Of a DNA stretch of 5,285 bases, positions 4,971 to 5,285 are shown in pieces. The position numbers and the translations under genes were made by a program. The DNA is taken from contig JAFRLP010000615.1 in assembly GCA_017431185.1 (NCBI GenBank), positions 1-5,285 on the forward strand. Reading direction: 5' to 3'. The notes beneath the pieces are model-generated. The model saw only the letters and a list, made by a program, of their open reading frames with translations. It did not search any database and had not been told where the DNA came from. Every line of letters starts with the position of its first letter. Position 1 is the stretch's first letter. Source of the stretch: Victivallales bacterium. Lineage in GTDB: Bacteria > Verrucomicrobiota > Lentisphaeria > Oligosphaerales > Oligosphaeraceae.

Positions 4971-5285
4971 CTACTCCGGGAGCACAGAAGGTTTCAGGAC
5001 CTGTTGCAGGAGGGTGGTGCATTTGCCGCAATGGGTGCAGTCATTGGCGCAAGCGGCGGCGATTCCCGAGGTGGCCCAGTTTTTGGGGAAAGCCTTGTTT
5101 TGGATGGGAGCGGGGAAGAGGTCGGCGTGAACGGGGTCCATCAGTTCGAGGAGGTTTCCGTCGAAGGAGTAGGAGGCGTAGGCGTTGAGGATCTGGGTAG
5201 GTTTGGCGATTCGTCGCGTAGCGAGTTTGACAACGGAGACGTAGGGTTCAAAGAGGGGGAGGTCTTCGGGACGAATCCAGGTGGA
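4971..5285 (-). CDS. C-terminal part of a protein ending in a four-cysteine (Fe-S type) cluster; start lies beyond the right edge
   Basis: The minus strand is open from the window edge for 104 codons to a TAG at 4971-4973. Codons are rich in third-position C/G like the neighbouring genes. Counting from the edge, residues 3-8 are WIRPED, 40-47 YSFDGNLL, and 79-89 contain C79, C83, C86 and C89 spaced C-x3-C-x2-C-x2-C, a pattern typical of [4Fe-4S] ligands, followed by a 15-residue tail. The WIRPED...F...K segment and the late cysteine cluster remind me of U32-peptidase-like iron-sulfur proteins (the COG0826 group, relatives of UbiU/UbiV). That family call is from memory and tentative; other Fe-S or radical-SAM proteins remain possible. 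It is convergent with the tRNA, with 79 bp between the tRNA's T-run and its stop. No clear terminator of its own was found. The coding call is solid; the function is not. Confidence 0.8.
   Translation of the reverse strand, partial: STWIRPEDLPLFEPYVSVVKLATRRIAKPTQILNAYASYSFDGNLLELMDPVHADLFPAPIQNKAFPKNWATSGIAAACANDCTHCGKCTTLLQQVLKPSVLPE

Noticed and set aside
889..4973. Genome-wide reassignment of TAG to an amino acid
   Set aside because: The first NSS gene and the minus-strand gene end in TAG exactly where their proteins should end. The local tRNA-Gln has anticodon CTG, not CTA, so it is not a cognate suppressor.
4714..5188. Open frames of 105 codons (minus, 4714-5031) and 145 codons (plus, 4751-5188) across the tRNA region
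   Set aside because: Both run through the tRNA and its terminator and give low-complexity or Arg-rich products. The tRNA and the different minus frame ending at 4971 explain the sequence better.

Overview
The window looks like ordinary bacterial chromosome. It is moderately GC-rich and has Shine-Dalgarno starts, a lipoprotein signal, intrinsic terminators and a CCA-encoded tRNA. The lipoprotein and the style of the genes suit a diderm bacterium. The overall impression is of the Planctomycetes-Verrucomicrobia-Lentisphaerae group, but that is a weak guess and the sequence does not settle it.

Layout from left to right. Positions 1-108 hold a 9-bp tandem repeat that is perfect at the window edge and degenerates inward; it may be the tail of an upstream gene. 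An AT-rich leader follows. At 265-1296 lies a complete PotD-like polyamine-type substrate-binding lipoprotein gene, interrupted by one in-frame TAG at 889-891. Strong hairpins fill 1297-1408: a terminator for the binding-protein gene, and a second hairpin in front of the next gene. Next come two tandem, clearly paralogous sodium:neurotransmitter-symporter (NSS, LeuT/SLC6-type) genes at 1445-3049 and 3062-4669. They are 12 bp apart and probably form one operon. A tRNA-Gln(CTG) with its own likely promoter and a clean intrinsic terminator lies at 4780-4891. The right edge carries the C-terminal 104 codons of a minus-strand gene (4971-5285) ending in a four-cysteine cluster of iron-sulfur type.

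How the parts may work together. The window pairs a periplasmic polyamine/amine-type binding protein with two sodium-coupled amine/amino-acid transporters, and shows no ABC permease or ATPase. The strong terminator between them argues for separate transcription, so a functional partnership is speculation. Both NSS proteins keep the sodium-site and TM1/TM6 signatures, so both look functional. They share an extra hydrophobic stretch between TM2 and TM3 that I do not expect in LeuT-type proteins.

The most notable points are three. The binding-protein gene is otherwise intact but carries an amber codon. The first transporter's TAG stop is in frame with the second transporter. The minus-strand Cys-cluster gene is easily missed because its start lies outside the window. 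TAG also ends two other genes here at natural-looking positions, so genome-wide amber reassignment is unlikely.
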